64,000 bases of DNA from positions 103,705,762 through 103,769,761 of the forward strand of contig OY740769.1 of assembly GCA_963513935.1 (NCBI GenBank). The letters are read 5' to 3'. The notes beneath the pieces were generated by a model. The model did no database searches. It was not told the DNA's origin and saw only the letters and a list, made by a program, of their open reading frames with translations. The first letter of the stretch is position 1; the number at the start of each line of letters is the position of its first letter. The position numbers and the translations under genes are program-made. This DNA comes from Aphrophora alni. Taxonomy: Eukaryota > Arthropoda > Insecta > Hemiptera > Aphrophoridae. Of this stretch, positions 45,237 to 59,100 are shown in pieces.

Positions 45237-47180
45237 GTTAAGAAATTTTTAAGATTAACCCATGAATATTTAACTTGTGCATCAACTTTGTAAATTGAAA
45301 ATAAATTATTAAAATTAAAAGCTATAGAATGATGAACTCGGATAATTTCATAGAAATCAAGTCAAAAAAGTAGTTCCTTTAATTTAAGCTTTAAAAAAAT
45401 GTATGTATATTTTTTACATAAGGGTTGTATAAATATTAACAAAGTATTTTTTGTGATAAGATGAAAAGTTGTGGTTTGTGTCTTTAGTTTTATAAAGTAC
45501 TACTTTATTTTCTATATTCAGCATAACATTTCAATAATCTGAAAGTCAATGATACTGTCATTTTAAAATCGTATAAGTAATGTTTTTTTTATTAAAAATT
45601 CTTTGTTCAATTTGATCTTAAGCCTATACCAGTTTATGAAATTATATGTGGATCTGTAGGAGGGTCCCACATATTTTAGTGAAGAGCCCCTCACGTTATA
45701 AATACTCCACTGACAAAAATGATGCCTAAATGTGGTTTTTTACAATAAAAAACCAAGAGAATTATCACTATATAACCCTTATCTTCTCAAAATAAAAATT
45801 AATATATATATTGCTTTAGAAACCAGAATTATAGTTGAATTTTGGTTATAGGTGGTATATAAGTTAATTTTTACTATTACTTGATATGATTGACACATAA
45901 AAGAAAAGATAGGACATTTATATGTGTCCTATCAATAAGTCTGATTAGTATGTTTTATTTGTAGTCTTTTCAAATAAAACAAGCACCATTCCACATTATG
46001 TGGAAACTCACATTTTGAAAACCATGTTGCACAAATTTCGTTGAACATATACACAGAAACACATTTATAGAGATACTTTCTTAAAGAGAAATGGTGCTGT
46101 GTTTGTCACCACCCACTTAGGCCTTGTAGCTCTTTATGTTCAAATGAAAATTTGTTTAGAGTTTAGAACAAATAGTAGCCCTAACTCTTTTTTCGTCTCT
46201 TCAGATTTGTTACTTCTAAAATAAAGGAACAAAAAATAAAAACACTAAACTCAAATGATTGTGTACTCTAAACTTTATTTGTGTTACAGCTTTAATTATC
46301 ATGATAAGGTAAAGCAAATTTCCAATTTATTTTACTAAAAACATTTCTTTAATAATTATAAATGAGGACTGTCAATGAGTTATTGCCATCGAATATAATT
46401 TTACTGTAACTATATCTGTTCCAAAGCAGACACCTCAGAAAAATATTTATTATTTTTCCTGCTTTGTAATTCATTTATAATAATTATTAAAATTACAACA
46501 ATCAAATAATCACAATTACTGTAAAAGTAAAAGTAATAAAAACAAAAGATTACACCAATGATTAACAAGTTGTTTTCTTATCACAGACAAATTTCCAATC
46601 TATACAACAGACAGCTTCCCCGAGATAATATTAGTGGTAACTTTAATACTACAAGAATTATTATGTTTTTAATTTGCTATGCTGTTTGTTGATTAATTCC
46701 ATCACCATACTAAGTTTGTAGCGTGGCAGTGCTGGTATGGTTCCCTACGTAGGGCAAACTGAGCCTCATCAAGGTTATGTCTGTTCAAGTGCCATCACAC
46801 TGCGGTGTTGGAGCTTCCCTTAGCTGTTTTTGTTGTTCCAAAAGACGCTCAAGTGGCGAAGGCCCCGGCCCAGACCACAATGACTAGCAACACACAGCCA
46901 AAACATTTCTTTTTTAGTATCTGTTTATTTTTTCAAAAGCTGTTTTATAATTACAAAATAAGATAACAAATACAGAGTGGCGTATAAAACACTTGAAAAA
47001 ATGGAAAATAAGTTAGTTGAATCTGATGTTTAATCAAAGATATAAATTAACCATAGTAATTTAATTTTTGTTTGTACAGTTTGCATTAATGAAGAACAAT
47101 AGTTTTGTCGTAAGCTAGAACTACTATAATTGATTTAGCTTATTTGTTATGATCTATATTTTTACCTTTTTGGAATATCA
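45237..47180. other. Intergenic stretch with one GC-richer patch
   Basis: AT-rich and without genes. Bases 46720-46900 (GTAGCGTGGCAGTGCTGGTA, GGCGAAGGCCCCGGCCCAGA) are distinctly GC-rich and have a GTTCAAGTGCC sequence loosely like a polymerase III B box, but no convincing tRNA fold or A box at normal spacing. Possibly part of a SINE or other mobile element. Confidence 0.35.
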
Positions 47181-49756
47181 TTTGTCTTAGATGATGTTAC
47201 CCAAAGAAAAACAAAAATTCGTGTTAAATATTGTTTATGAAAGTAGTGTTACTTCTGTTATTAATAAGTGGAATGAACATTTTAAGTCAAATCCACTTTC
47301 ATAACAATCATTGTAGGGCTTAGAGAACAAATTGCAAAAACATAGATCTGTAATAGATGCATCTAATTCTAAATACCCCAGAATAGCCCAAACTAAACAA
47401 AATAAGACAAATTTTTCTGTAAAAATTATTCAAAACTCTCAATTAGATTAGCTTCTGAACTACAAGATATTTCAAAGAGATCAGTGTAAAGAATTTTTAA
47501 TGAACAAAAATTTTAAGTAAACGTCTTGTTTAAATTATGGGCTAAATGACTAAAATCACACTCGTCAAGAGAGGCATAATCCAAAGTTATTCAGTAAAAC
47601 TGATATTTGAGCAAGAGAAGCATAATCAAAAGTAACTCAGTAAAACTGATATTTGAGCAGGAGAGGCATAATCCAAACTTATTCAGTAAAACTGATATTT
47701 GAGCAAGAGAGGCATAATCCAAACTTATTCAGTAAAACTGATATTTGAGCAGGAGAGGCATAATCCAAACTTATTCAGTAAAACTGATATTTGAGCAAGA
47801 GAGGCATAATCCAAACTTATTCAGTAAAACTGATATTTGAGCAAGAGAAGCATAAATCCAAACTTATTCAGTAAAACTGATATTTGAGCGAGAGAAGCAT
47901 AAATCCAAACTTATTCAGTAAAACTGATATTTGAGCAAGAGAGGCATAATCCAAACTTATTCAGTAAAACTGATATTTGAGCAAGAGAAGCATAAATCCA
48001 AACTTATTCAGTAAAACTGATATTTGAGCAAGAGAGGCATAATCCAAACTTATTCAGTAAAACTGATATTTGAGCAAGAGAGGCATAATCCAAACTTATT
48101 CAGTAAAACTGATATTTGAGCAAGAGAAGCATAAATCCAAACTTATTCAGTAAAACTGATATTTGAGCAAGAGAGGCATAATCCAAACTTATTCAGTAAA
48201 ACTGATATTTGAGCAAGAGAGGCATAAATCCAAACTTATTCAGTAAAACTGATATTTGAGCAAGAGAGGCATAATTCAAACTTATTCAGTAAAACTGATA
48301 TTTGAGCAAGAGAGGCATAATCCAAACTTATTCAGTAAAACTGATATTTGAGCAAGAGAGGCATAAATCCAAACTTATTCAGTAAAACTGATATTTGAGC
48401 AAGAGAAGCATAAATCCAAACTTATTCAGTAAAACTGATATTTGAGCGAGAGAAGCATAAATCCAAACTTATTCAGTAAAACTGATATTTGAGCAAGAGA
48501 AGCATAATCAAAAGTAACTCAGTAAAACTGATATTTGAGCAGGAGAGGCATAATCCAAACTTATTCAGTAAAACTGATATTTGAGCAAGAGAGGCATAAT
48601 CCAAACTTATTCAGTAAAACTGATATTTGAGCAGGAGAGGCATAATCCAAACTTATTCAGTAAAACTGATATTTGAGCAAGAGAGGCATAATCCAAACTT
48701 ATTCAGTAAAACTGATATTTGAGCAAGAGAAGCATAAATCCAAACTTATTCAGTAAAACTGATATTTGAGCGAGAGAAGCATAAATCCAAACTTATTCAG
48801 TAAAACTGATATTTGAGCAAGAGAGGCATAATCCAAACTTATTCAGTAAAACTGATATTTGAGCAAGAGAAGCATAAATCCAAACTTATTCAGTAAAACT
48901 GATATTTGAGCAAGAGAGGCATAATCCAAACTTATTCAGTAAAACTGATATTTGAGCAAGAGAGGCATAATCCAAACTTATTCAGTAAAACTGATATTTG
49001 AGCAAGAGAAGCATAAATCCAAACTTATTCAGTAAAACTGATATTTGAGCAAGAGAGGCATAATCCAAACTTATTCAGTAAAACTGATATTTGAGCAAGA
49101 GAGGCATAAATCCAAACTTATTCAGTAAAACTGATATTTGAGCAAGAGAGGCATAATTCAAACTTATTCAGTAAAACTGATATTTGAGCAAGAGAGGCAT
49201 AATCCAAACTTATTCAGTAAAACTGATATTTGAGCAAGAGAGGCATAAATCCAAACTTATTCAGTAAAACTGATATTTGAGCAAGAGAAGCATAAATCCA
49301 AACTTATTCAGTAAAACTGATATTTGAGCAAGAGAGGCATAATCCAAACTTATTCAGTAAAACTGATATTTGAGCAAGAGAAGCATAAATCCAAACTTAT
49401 TCAGTAAAACCACACTTAATGGTACTTTGAAAAAAAAATTTGTTGGAGAAACATTACAGTCAAACAGGAATATGAGGTGAAATGCATTGAGAAACGTTTT
49501 GAACATTCCATAGAGTCAATGGAGATAATTATTTGGAGATGTTGTTGCAGAATAATGTGGTTCCATGGCTCATGATGAGCATGGACAACTGTTATATTAC
49601 TCCATTGGATTTCATTCTCTAGAGTGTGATTATGGATTTTATGTACTTCAAGATTTGTATACTGTTAAGGACCTGCATAATAAGCTATCACAGATAACCT
49701 TCAATGATGCGTTCATAAAGGAAGAAAACATTTTGAATAAAAGAAACTGTAAATAA
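47180..49756 (+). pseudogene. Tc1/mariner-superfamily transposase relic split by a minisatellite
   Basis: The N-terminal part at about 47180-47530 reads MLPKEKQKFV, SVINKWNEHFKSNP and, after stops, KEFLMNKNFK (like the SVQRILNEQNFK segment of DUF4817-type transposases). The C-terminal part after the array, about 49500-49756, reads VNGDNYLEMLLQNNVVPWL, then SPLDFIL and, shifted by a frame, YTVKDLHNKLSQITFNDAF. The two halves are in the order expected of one transposase, but the DDE core is largely missing and about 1.85 kb of tandem repeat lies between. Weak but consistent similarity. The final 63-codon frame 49565-49756 is only partly in the original frame. Confidence 0.5.
47567..49410. repeat. 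46/47-bp minisatellite, about 40 copies, with 882-bp higher-order repeat
   Basis: The unit GAGAGGCATAATCCAAACTT then ATTCAGTAAAACTGATATTT then GAGCAA is 46 bases; variants with GAAGCATAAATCC have 47. A rare variant with TCAAAAGTAACTCAG occurs at 47611 and again at 48493. From each of these the order of variants (AGGAG, AAGAG, GAGAG; 46 or 47 bases; one ATTCAAAC unit) runs the same for about 18 units. So 882 bases (19 units) were duplicated as a block; the second block diverges only at its end. Confidence 0.95.
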
Positions 49757-49993
49757 TTTTGGTATTTAAAAATAATTTTAACAATAAATCAAACTCAATT
49801 TTGAAAAGTCAACTATCAAGTAACTTTTTACACCACCCAATATATTGTCAATTAAATTGAAATAATATTTTAATCATAAGTCTGTTTTACAAAAAAATTT
49901 ATTGTGTATAATAAAATATTTACAATAGAAAAAACAAAAATATTGTATAACAACTGCTGTTTGCAAAATGAATAATTACTTTATATAATATCT

Positions 49994-50116
49994 CTATAAT
50001 TTATTATTATTCTCCTTTAATTTGTCCGACATTAATTTACGATTGCGAGAATTAGAATATGAAACTTTTTTGGGTAGTCTCACAAGAATATGTCTTCCAT
50101 TTTCAATTTGTTTAAC
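49994..50116 (-). CDS. Terminal exon of the minus-strand Gln-rich gene
   Basis: The acceptor on the minus strand reads GATTATCAATTGCAG|GTTAAA, with the stop TAG at 49996-49994. It encodes 40 residues with the charged segment GRHILVRLPKKVSYSNSRNR. Poly(A)-type AATAAA sequences occur on the minus strand within the next few hundred bases downstream (below 49990). Codon content and a clean exon border distinguish it from chance frames. Confidence 0.65.
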   Translation of the reverse strand, partial: VKQIENGRHILVRLPKKVSYSNSRNRKLMSDKLKENNNKL

Positions 50117-53100
50117 CTGCAATTGATAATCAGTGTACCATAAAATGATAAAACAAAATTAATATTAAATGATATTTATGAATTAAAATATTTCATAAAC
50201 TAAGGTTAAAGCAGCAAATAATATATTTACTATCAAATTTCTAATATAGAATTTCTAGTTATTAGAATCGACATCATAAAACTAATGGCACCTGAAATTA
50301 AAATGTCCACCATTTACTTATAGGTTCTCCATTTGCGGCTCACTAGACAGTTGAAAAAAAAAAAAAAACTTTCTCATTAGAGAGCCTAACGCAGGTCCCA
50401 ATTTACATGGAGGATCAGTTTAACGAACTGTTGGACAAATATGTTAATCTTACAAAACTGTTCGTAAATTTCGAAATGGTGGCTAACTTTCAATTTAAAG
50501 ACATAGTTTTTCTAGGATGACTTTATAGCCATATGTTGTACTACATCCTACAACACCTCATTTTGTGGAGGTTTAAATTCTGCATTCAATGAACCAAAAA
50601 TATGTGGTTTTTCTATAGTAAAAAATAAAGAAATATATTTTAAAATAACAAAGTTTTTAAAACAACACCTCAAAATTAAAGAAAAATCACCAATAATAAC
50701 TGTAGTAGTATGAATTTTTGTTGCATATTAATTTTAACATATAATCTAGTTTTTAATAATTGCTGAATATTTAAACTTGACCATTTGGCAAATGCTTAGT
50801 TAAAAAATGTAGGAATGAGGATCTTTACAACAAACCTAATAGTTGGTTTGCCAAACAAAAGAGTTAATGTACAGGTTCCAAAGACATGGAGTGAGTAATT
50901 CGGTAATGAATAAAAACACATTCTCCAAAGTATTATATATAATTGTGTGAAAGAAACAACAACCTTCACACACACATACACACACAAATTAATTGAAATT
51001 AAATTTCAACAGTTTTCTACAATCTAACCATAAAATAAAAAAACTTCCATGCTCATTACTTTTTGATGTTTTTATTTCTAGACATTTAACCTTTTCAAAG
51101 TATACTATTATTATTTCCATGTCAGTTACACTGTTTGATTCCCTTCATATATTAATAAAATTATCAAAATAAATTGAACCCACTAACAGAATGCAGGTAT
51201 TTTTATATTAATTAGCAAGTTGGGTGAGAAAAAGAATTTAATAAATGCATTAAACCAACCAAGTTTTTGCTGGTCCTTCTTATTACTAGAACATATATTA
51301 CTTTGTGTCATTAACTGGCATATGAATAATACACACAAAAATTGTATCTCTTAATCTCTAAGCATTACTTGAATGTCCACTGTATTAATTAATGAGTACC
51401 CACACAAAACTATTATCAAGCAAAGGATAAAAATATACAATAATTTCCTTTTTCTAAGATAAACTTACAAACTTATTAAAGTCACCATTTTATTTATCAA
51501 ATGTATCAGATTTGTATATCTAGCAACATTCACTGACTGTCTTTTGTTTTGTGTATGGATTATATCTTAATATTTAAACACGATAATAGACATAGAAATA
51601 AAAACCATTATTAATAAAAATCACTATTAACAACTGCACCAGATTAGTTACTATCTAGCAACAATCACTTCTATTAGAATTCAAAATCAAAAACCTTAGG
51701 GAAAATGGGTAAAGCTTATTGTACAAATTAAATAATGACGCTATTTTATTTATCAAATGCATCAGATCAGATACGATCTAGCAACAATCACATATTAGAT
51801 TTGGAAATAAAACCCATAGACTAAAACTATAAGGGTTATTGTACGAATTGAATAAAATCATTATTAAACAACTGCATCAGTTCTGATGCTATCTATAAAC
51901 AATCAATGATATTAGACTTGGAAATAAAACACATAGACTAAAACTATAAGGGTTATTGTACGAATTGAATAAAATCATTATTAAACAACTGCATCAGTTC
52001 TGATGCTATCTATAAACAATCAATGATATTAGACTTGGAAATAAAACCCATAGACTAAAATTGTAAGGGTTATTGTTCAAATTGAATAAAATCATTATTA
52101 AACAACTGCATCAGTTCTGATGCTATCTATCAACAATCAATGATATTAGACTTGGAAATAAAACCCATAGACTAAAATTGTAAGGGTTATTGCACGAATT
52201 GAATAAAATCATTATTAAACAACTGCATTAGTTCTGATCCTATCTATCAACAATCAATGATATTAGACTTGGAAATAAAACCCATAGACTAAAACTGTAA
52301 GGGTTATTGTACGAATTGAATAAAATCATTATTAAACATCTGCATCAGTTCTGATGCTATCTATCAACAATCAATGATATTAGACTTGGAAATAAAACCC
52401 ATAGACTAAAATTGTAAGGGTTATTGTACAAATTGAATAAAATCATTATTAAACAACTGCATCAGTTCTGATGCTATCTATCAACAATCAATGATATTAG
52501 ACTTGGAAATAAAACCCATAGACTAAAATTGTAAGGGTTATTGTTCAAATTGAATAAAATCATTATTAAACAACTGCATCAGTTCTGATGCTATCTATCA
52601 ACAATCAATGATATTAGACTTGGAAATAAAACCCATAGACTAAAATTGTAAGGGTTATTGCACGAATTGAATAAAATCATTATTAAACAACTGCATCAGT
52701 TCTGATGCTATCTATAAACAATCACTGATAATAAACGAGGAAATAAAACAAATGAACATTATTATAGCAGTTATTCAATATTTAACAATCACATCAGATT
52801 AGTTTCTATCTATCAACAATCACCTATTGTCATTTCCTTTATGTATACATCATATCAAATATTTGTAACACAATGATGGACTTTGAAAGAAAAACTTCGA
52901 ATAATATTGATAAGGATCACAAATTGAATAAAGTCACTATTTAATAATTTCATCAGATCAGGTACTATCTAGCAATTATCACAAAATGTCATTGCTTTAT
53001 CTATACACCCTATTTGATGAACATAATATTAGACTTGGAAGTGAAAACCACAAGAAAATATTGTTATGGAATATTGTACAAGTCACTATTTACCCTGTAA

Positions 53101-56100
53101 GTGGCAACCTGCTCAAATGAGGAGATGGACTCTTGCGAAATATCTTTTTATTCAACTCAACATTTACCCTAGTACAAATGAACGGACTGCAAATATTGTT
53201 ATACTGTTTTAAAGCTAATGTTTTAAACATTATATTCATATAATTACAACCAAAAGCTCATCAAATGTTAACAATAATTATATTTAATATATTGATAATA
53301 TTTGTATATTTCACGCGTACAAGTTTCGCAGCAATCTAAATGTCAAATTATGTTATCCATTCATTATGTCAAACCATTAATCAAACGAAGTATTATGGTA
53401 CATATGAATAACATCACAATTTAAGAACTGTGTCGTATCAGATACTATCTAACAACAATCGCTGCTTGTCATCTGCTTTATATATATACATCATATCTGG
53501 TATTTGGATACAATATTAAACATGGTAATAAAAACCATTAATAAAACTTTAAGAATTAAGGTACGTATTGAATAAAATCACTATATAGTAACTATGTCAG
53601 ATCAGATACTATCTAGCAACAATCACTGCTTGTCATCTGCTTTATGTATACATCATATCTGGTATTTGGATACAATATTAAACATGGTAATAATAACCAT
53701 TAATAAAAATTTAAGTATTATGGTACATATTGAATAACATCATTTAACAACTGTGTCAGATCAGATACTATCTAGCAACAATCACTGCTTGTCTTTTGCT
53801 TTATGTATACATCATATCTGATATTTAGATACAAAATTAATCTTGGTAATAAAAAACCATTAATAAAACTTTAAGAATTATGGTACATATTGCATAACGT
53901 CACAATTTAACAAAAGTATCGGATCACATACTATCTAGCAACAATCACTGCTTGTCGTCTGCTTTAACCCTACAAATGGCAAGGCAATGTTAAAGGTTCT
54001 GTTTTCTTAAAAAATCAAAATTTTATGCAAAACCTAACTCAGAAAGATTTTTTCTCAGAAAGATGCGTAGATCTATGTAAAAAAAAAAAAATAATAATAA
54101 TAATAAATATATGAAATGGTTTTGGAGTAAGTATGTTAAGGTGTCAAAAAATGAAGTTAACATATTTCAGAAAAACCTGTATCATCCAAAATCAATAGCT
54201 TATTACCTTTTTTCAAGATGTACAAAAGTTTTGTATAATATTTGTGAATATATTTAGAAAAAAAAATTAATTTGTTATATTTTCAAAAAAAAAGTTTTAC
54301 GAGAAAAGGGAAAATGTTTTGCCTAATTTGAAAAAAATCACCAAAAATAGTAATATTATGGAAAACACAACTTCTATATTCATAAAGGTGCATAGAATTT
54401 ATTTTTATGGTGAAAAAAAAATTAGATGTAATACTTTTGGAGTTATTACGTGTGGAATCAAAAATCAGTGTAATAGCGGAAGGCAAAATTCCAAATATAC
54501 TCTACATTTCCTATTCAAAAAATTTTTTTATATATTTTTTATAATATATAAAAATGTTTTGTAATATAGTTGTGAATAGAACTTGGTAAAAAAATAAATA
54601 AATAAAATAATATATAAAAAATAATAATAATAATTCTAAAGTTTACATTAGGAAAAAATTTTTTTATGTAAAAAGTTGAAAATTGCTAAAAACCTAGGTT
54701 GTCTATTTCCTGAAATTCATCAAAAGAAGTAATAAAATAGCTGAAAACTTATTTTAGAATATTTGAATTAAAATTCACTCTAAAAAAATTAACTTTAGAA
54801 ACACTAAGACACTTTCAAAAAATTGTATAAATAAATTATAATAAATGAATCACACTAACCTCAAAACACACTTTTTAGGTTAGGCCTACCTAGGATCTAC
54901 ATGGAAAATTCTGTAAATATTACATTCACTCAAAGAAATACAAAACTCTAGAACAACAACATACTTATTGTAAATTGTATCAACAAATTATATTAAATAA
55001 ATCGTATTACAATACTAAAACTCGACACATAAACATATAATTGAATCACTACATAACAGAACGGTCACACCCCGATAACAAAGACAGACTGCCTTGGAAA
55101 ATGGCCGTTGGTATCGAGTTATACCAATAGAAAGAGAAGAATTTCGTCTTTTCAATGGTATGACATCTGTCTTACAAAATATGAACCATACTGAGTTATT
55201 CAATCTGCGGTAAAGTTATCTACAATTCATTAATTGTTGGTCACGACTTCGAAGAATATACATATCTCAAAAACTATTAGTTAGAAAATTTTTTAATACG
55301 TAGTTCGAAAGAAGAAGAAAAAATCTATAAGATATTGTGAACTTATGGTATTTGGCAGAGTATTAATATTTGAAAAAATATATAAAACACGAATTCTATT
55401 TCGTCAAATTTTGTCATGCCGTATCCTGCTTCTTCCTGACGGAAAATAGAGCAACTTCATCGATTTTTTTGATATTTCTAATTTTGCTTTTGGCACATTC
55501 TGTTGAATGAATGTGGAAGCTTGGAAGATAACCATTCAAACAGGTGAGGGTTTATTACGATTGCATATGTTTTACTAGGCTAAACGATTAATTGAATAAA
55601 AAGTAATATTTTAGATCAGGGGTCTCCAAACTTTCCAGCCTTAGGGCCATACTGATTACTCCAGTAAGTTCCGAGGGCCAAAACCATATTATCATTGTTG
55701 CCGGTGGTAAAAAGTGAAATAGTCCACTGATGAAAAAAAAAAGTCCGAAAAAGTACGCAACGTTTAAAAAAGGCTGCAAATCGGACTAAAGTCCGCAAAA
55801 CGGCAACACTGCATATTATTAATTTTCCTGTCATTATCTGTAATTTCTAGATTAGTCGTAGAGTACGAGCAATGAGGAGTAACGTGACACGACATCTGGT
55901 GGACACAAGCGGAAATAGGTAAGTACCTTCTATCGCTAACAGATGGCGCTAATAGCACGTACAGAATAATCTCGTTGTTTCGAGAAAGTTCTGGTGTCTT
56001 TCACTCACTTCTAGATGGCAGTAATTGGAATATATAAGAAGGCTAGTGGCGCAACCACAAGTCAGTTCCTATGACACTGTTGTGAAATAAAATAGTGCGT

Positions 56101-59100
56101 ACCTCCTTAAAACGTGTTTGTGCGTGTTTAAGTTTAAGACATCTTTGTAACAGTATTTTGATTTGAATTGTTGCTTTTGTGTGTGATTTAGAAGTATGGA
56201 AAAGAAGCGAAAAATTGATAGTGAATGCAGAAAATTCAAAGATCAATGGAACATTCAGTATTTTGTAATTGAGTCCAGTAACAAGGCGCTATGTTTGATT
56301 TGCAATGAAAGCATAGCCGTTCTCAAGGAATATAACATTAAACGTCATTATGAAACAAAACATTTTCAAAATTACTCAAAATATACAGGAAGTTTGCGGA
56401 CAGAAAAATTCGAAGCTATGAAGCGCGTATTGAAATCGCAGCAATCTTCATTTCCAAAACTCAAAACTGAACAAGAGGCTGCAACTCGTGCCAGCTTTCG
56501 TGTGGCTCTTGAAATTGCAAAACGTGGAAAACCATTCACCGATGGAGAAATGATCAAAGAATGCATAATTGCAGTAGCCGAAGAAATGTGTCCTGAAAAG
56601 GTAAATTTAATAAAAACTGTCAGTATGTCAGCAAACACTGTGGCTCGAAGGGTAGAAAACATCGCTGAAAATATATCCTCTCAACTGTTCGACAAAAATG
56701 GACATGTTGAGTGGTTTTCTTTGGCCTTGGATGAGTCAACGGATGTGTCAGATACTGCTCAGGTGTTGATTTATATTCGAGGAGTAGATAAAAGCTATGA
56801 AGTGCATGAAGAACTTCTTGATATGTATAGTATTCATGGCACAACTACTGGTACAGATATTTTTAAAGGAGTTGAAATGGCCATTAATCAAAAACCTTTG
56901 ATGGAAAAAATTGAAATGTATTACAACTGATGGAGGCAAAACATGAGTGGGAAAGATAAAGGAGTGGTCGTTCTTGTGTCAAAGGCTGTAGAAAATGACG
57001 GTGGTTCAAAACCATTAGTTTTAAATTGTATCATTCATCAACAGTCTTTGTGCGGAAAATGTTTGGATATGTCTGAAGTTCTGGAACCAGTCATATCAAC
57101 TGTTAATTTTATCAGATCTTTTGGGCTGAATCACCGACAATTCTGACAATTTATTGAAGAGATTGGAGAAAATGACTTACCTTATCATACTGCCGTACGT
57201 TGGCTTAGTTGTGGGAAAGTCCTTCAGCGCTTTTTTGAACTTCGAGCAGTGATCGAAATTTTTTTGAATGAAAAGCATCGCCCTCTTACTGAATTACAAA
57301 ACAACGCATGGCTGTGGAAGTTAGCATTCTATGTTAATTTGACAAAACATGTGAACGAACTGAATTTGAGATTGCAAGGAGAAAACCAGCATCTTCCTGA
57401 TTTATACACTAAATAATATCAAATCATTCCGGAAGAAAATGATACTGTTTCAATCACAACTACGAAGTAAATGTTTTTCACATTTTAAAACATGTGAAAT
57501 ATTCAGCCACACCACTGAGACTGAGTTTCCTATCGATTTTGCAATCGAAACTTTGAGTGCTTTGAAAATAAATTTTGATACTCGTTTCTCGGACTTTGAT
57601 GCCATTGTGAATCAAATTAAGATTTTTCAGAATCCTTTTGATACTGACATTGAAACCCTAGCCCCGGAACTTCAAATGGAAATGATTGATCTACAGTGCA
57701 GTGATATAATTAAGAACAAATATCAAAACTCATCTTTGTTGGAATTTTATAAGAGTCTTCCACTGACACAATTTGATAATTTGCATAAATTTGCTCGTAG
57801 GCTGTTTTCTATTTATGGTACTACTTATTTGTGTGAGAAGACCTTCTCCAAAATGAAGTACACAAAAAATGTTTACAGATCTAAATTAACTGATGAGCAT
57901 CTTAAATCTCTTTTAATAATTGGTACAAGTAAAATTAGTCCACAACTACAAACTATTGTCAGTGGAAAATCTCAATTACATAAATCTCATTAGTAATTCA
58001 TATGTCATTATGCTTGTTATAAGTTATGTTTTTATTTAAAATGTATAAAATGTTAGTTGGATTCATTTCAATAATTTGTTAGTTATTATATACTGAAGTT
58101 AAATTTTCTGCATATTATACATGTCTTTACTCATTACAATTCTGTGTTTCTTTATCCAACTTATCACAAAAACAATAACAATAAGCCAACAACAATGTTA
58201 TGAGTAGTTAGCCCATGACCATATCAATGTAGATGTCATAATAATTATTATTCAACATAAAAATAGAATACTTCAGTAAACTAAATTTAATTTGCTATAA
58301 AAAATATGTTCTCTAAAAGGAGTTTTCAAGTATACTAGTACTCCACGGGCCAGACAAAATCTGTCCGCGGGCCGGATGTGGCCCTGGGGCCGTAGTTTGG
58401 AGACCCCTGTTTTAGATGAATAAAGCGTACAAAATTCTTGGTTTGGTTTTGATTTTATAGATTTAAAACTATAACAGATAGAATAATTTGGAAAGCACAG
58501 TTAGAAAGAAGAAAAATACGATAAAATATTATCACTCCAAAGTTATTAGACAGTTATACCGACTTGTGAAAATTAGACAATAGGATGCCATAATTTGAAG
58601 GTCAGTGTGATGCGTAACTTTACGCATTCTAGATGCGCGTAATACCCAAACTTTACCAATTTATTAAATATAATTGTTAACATTTTATGAACTTTTGGAT
58701 GTATGGATCTATGGAAAATTAGCTTTAAAACAGTATAAAAATTATTGCCATAGGGTAATTTGTACTAGGGTAAATGTTGAATTGCAAAAAAAGTGATTTC
58801 TTGTCACATAATTGCATAATCTAAACTTTAAGAATTATGGTACATATTGAATAACATCACTATATAGCAACTGTCAGATCAGATACTATCTAGCAACAAT
58901 CACTGCTTATCACTTGCTTTATGTATACATCATATCTGATATTTGAATACAATATTAAACTTGGTAATAAAAACCATTAATAAAATTTTAAGTATTATGC
59001 TACATATTGAATTACATCACAATTTAACAACTGTGTCGGAACACATACTATCTACCTGTTGTCATATACTTGCTACATATATGTCATCTGTTTTATGTAT

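Noticed and set aside
47567..49410. CRISPR-like 46-bp repeat array
   Set aside because: Units abut without spacers and vary by point differences and one-base length changes; it is a minisatellite.
56372..56939. Minus-strand frames over the young hAT element
   Set aside because: Shadows of the plus-strand transposase reading frame.
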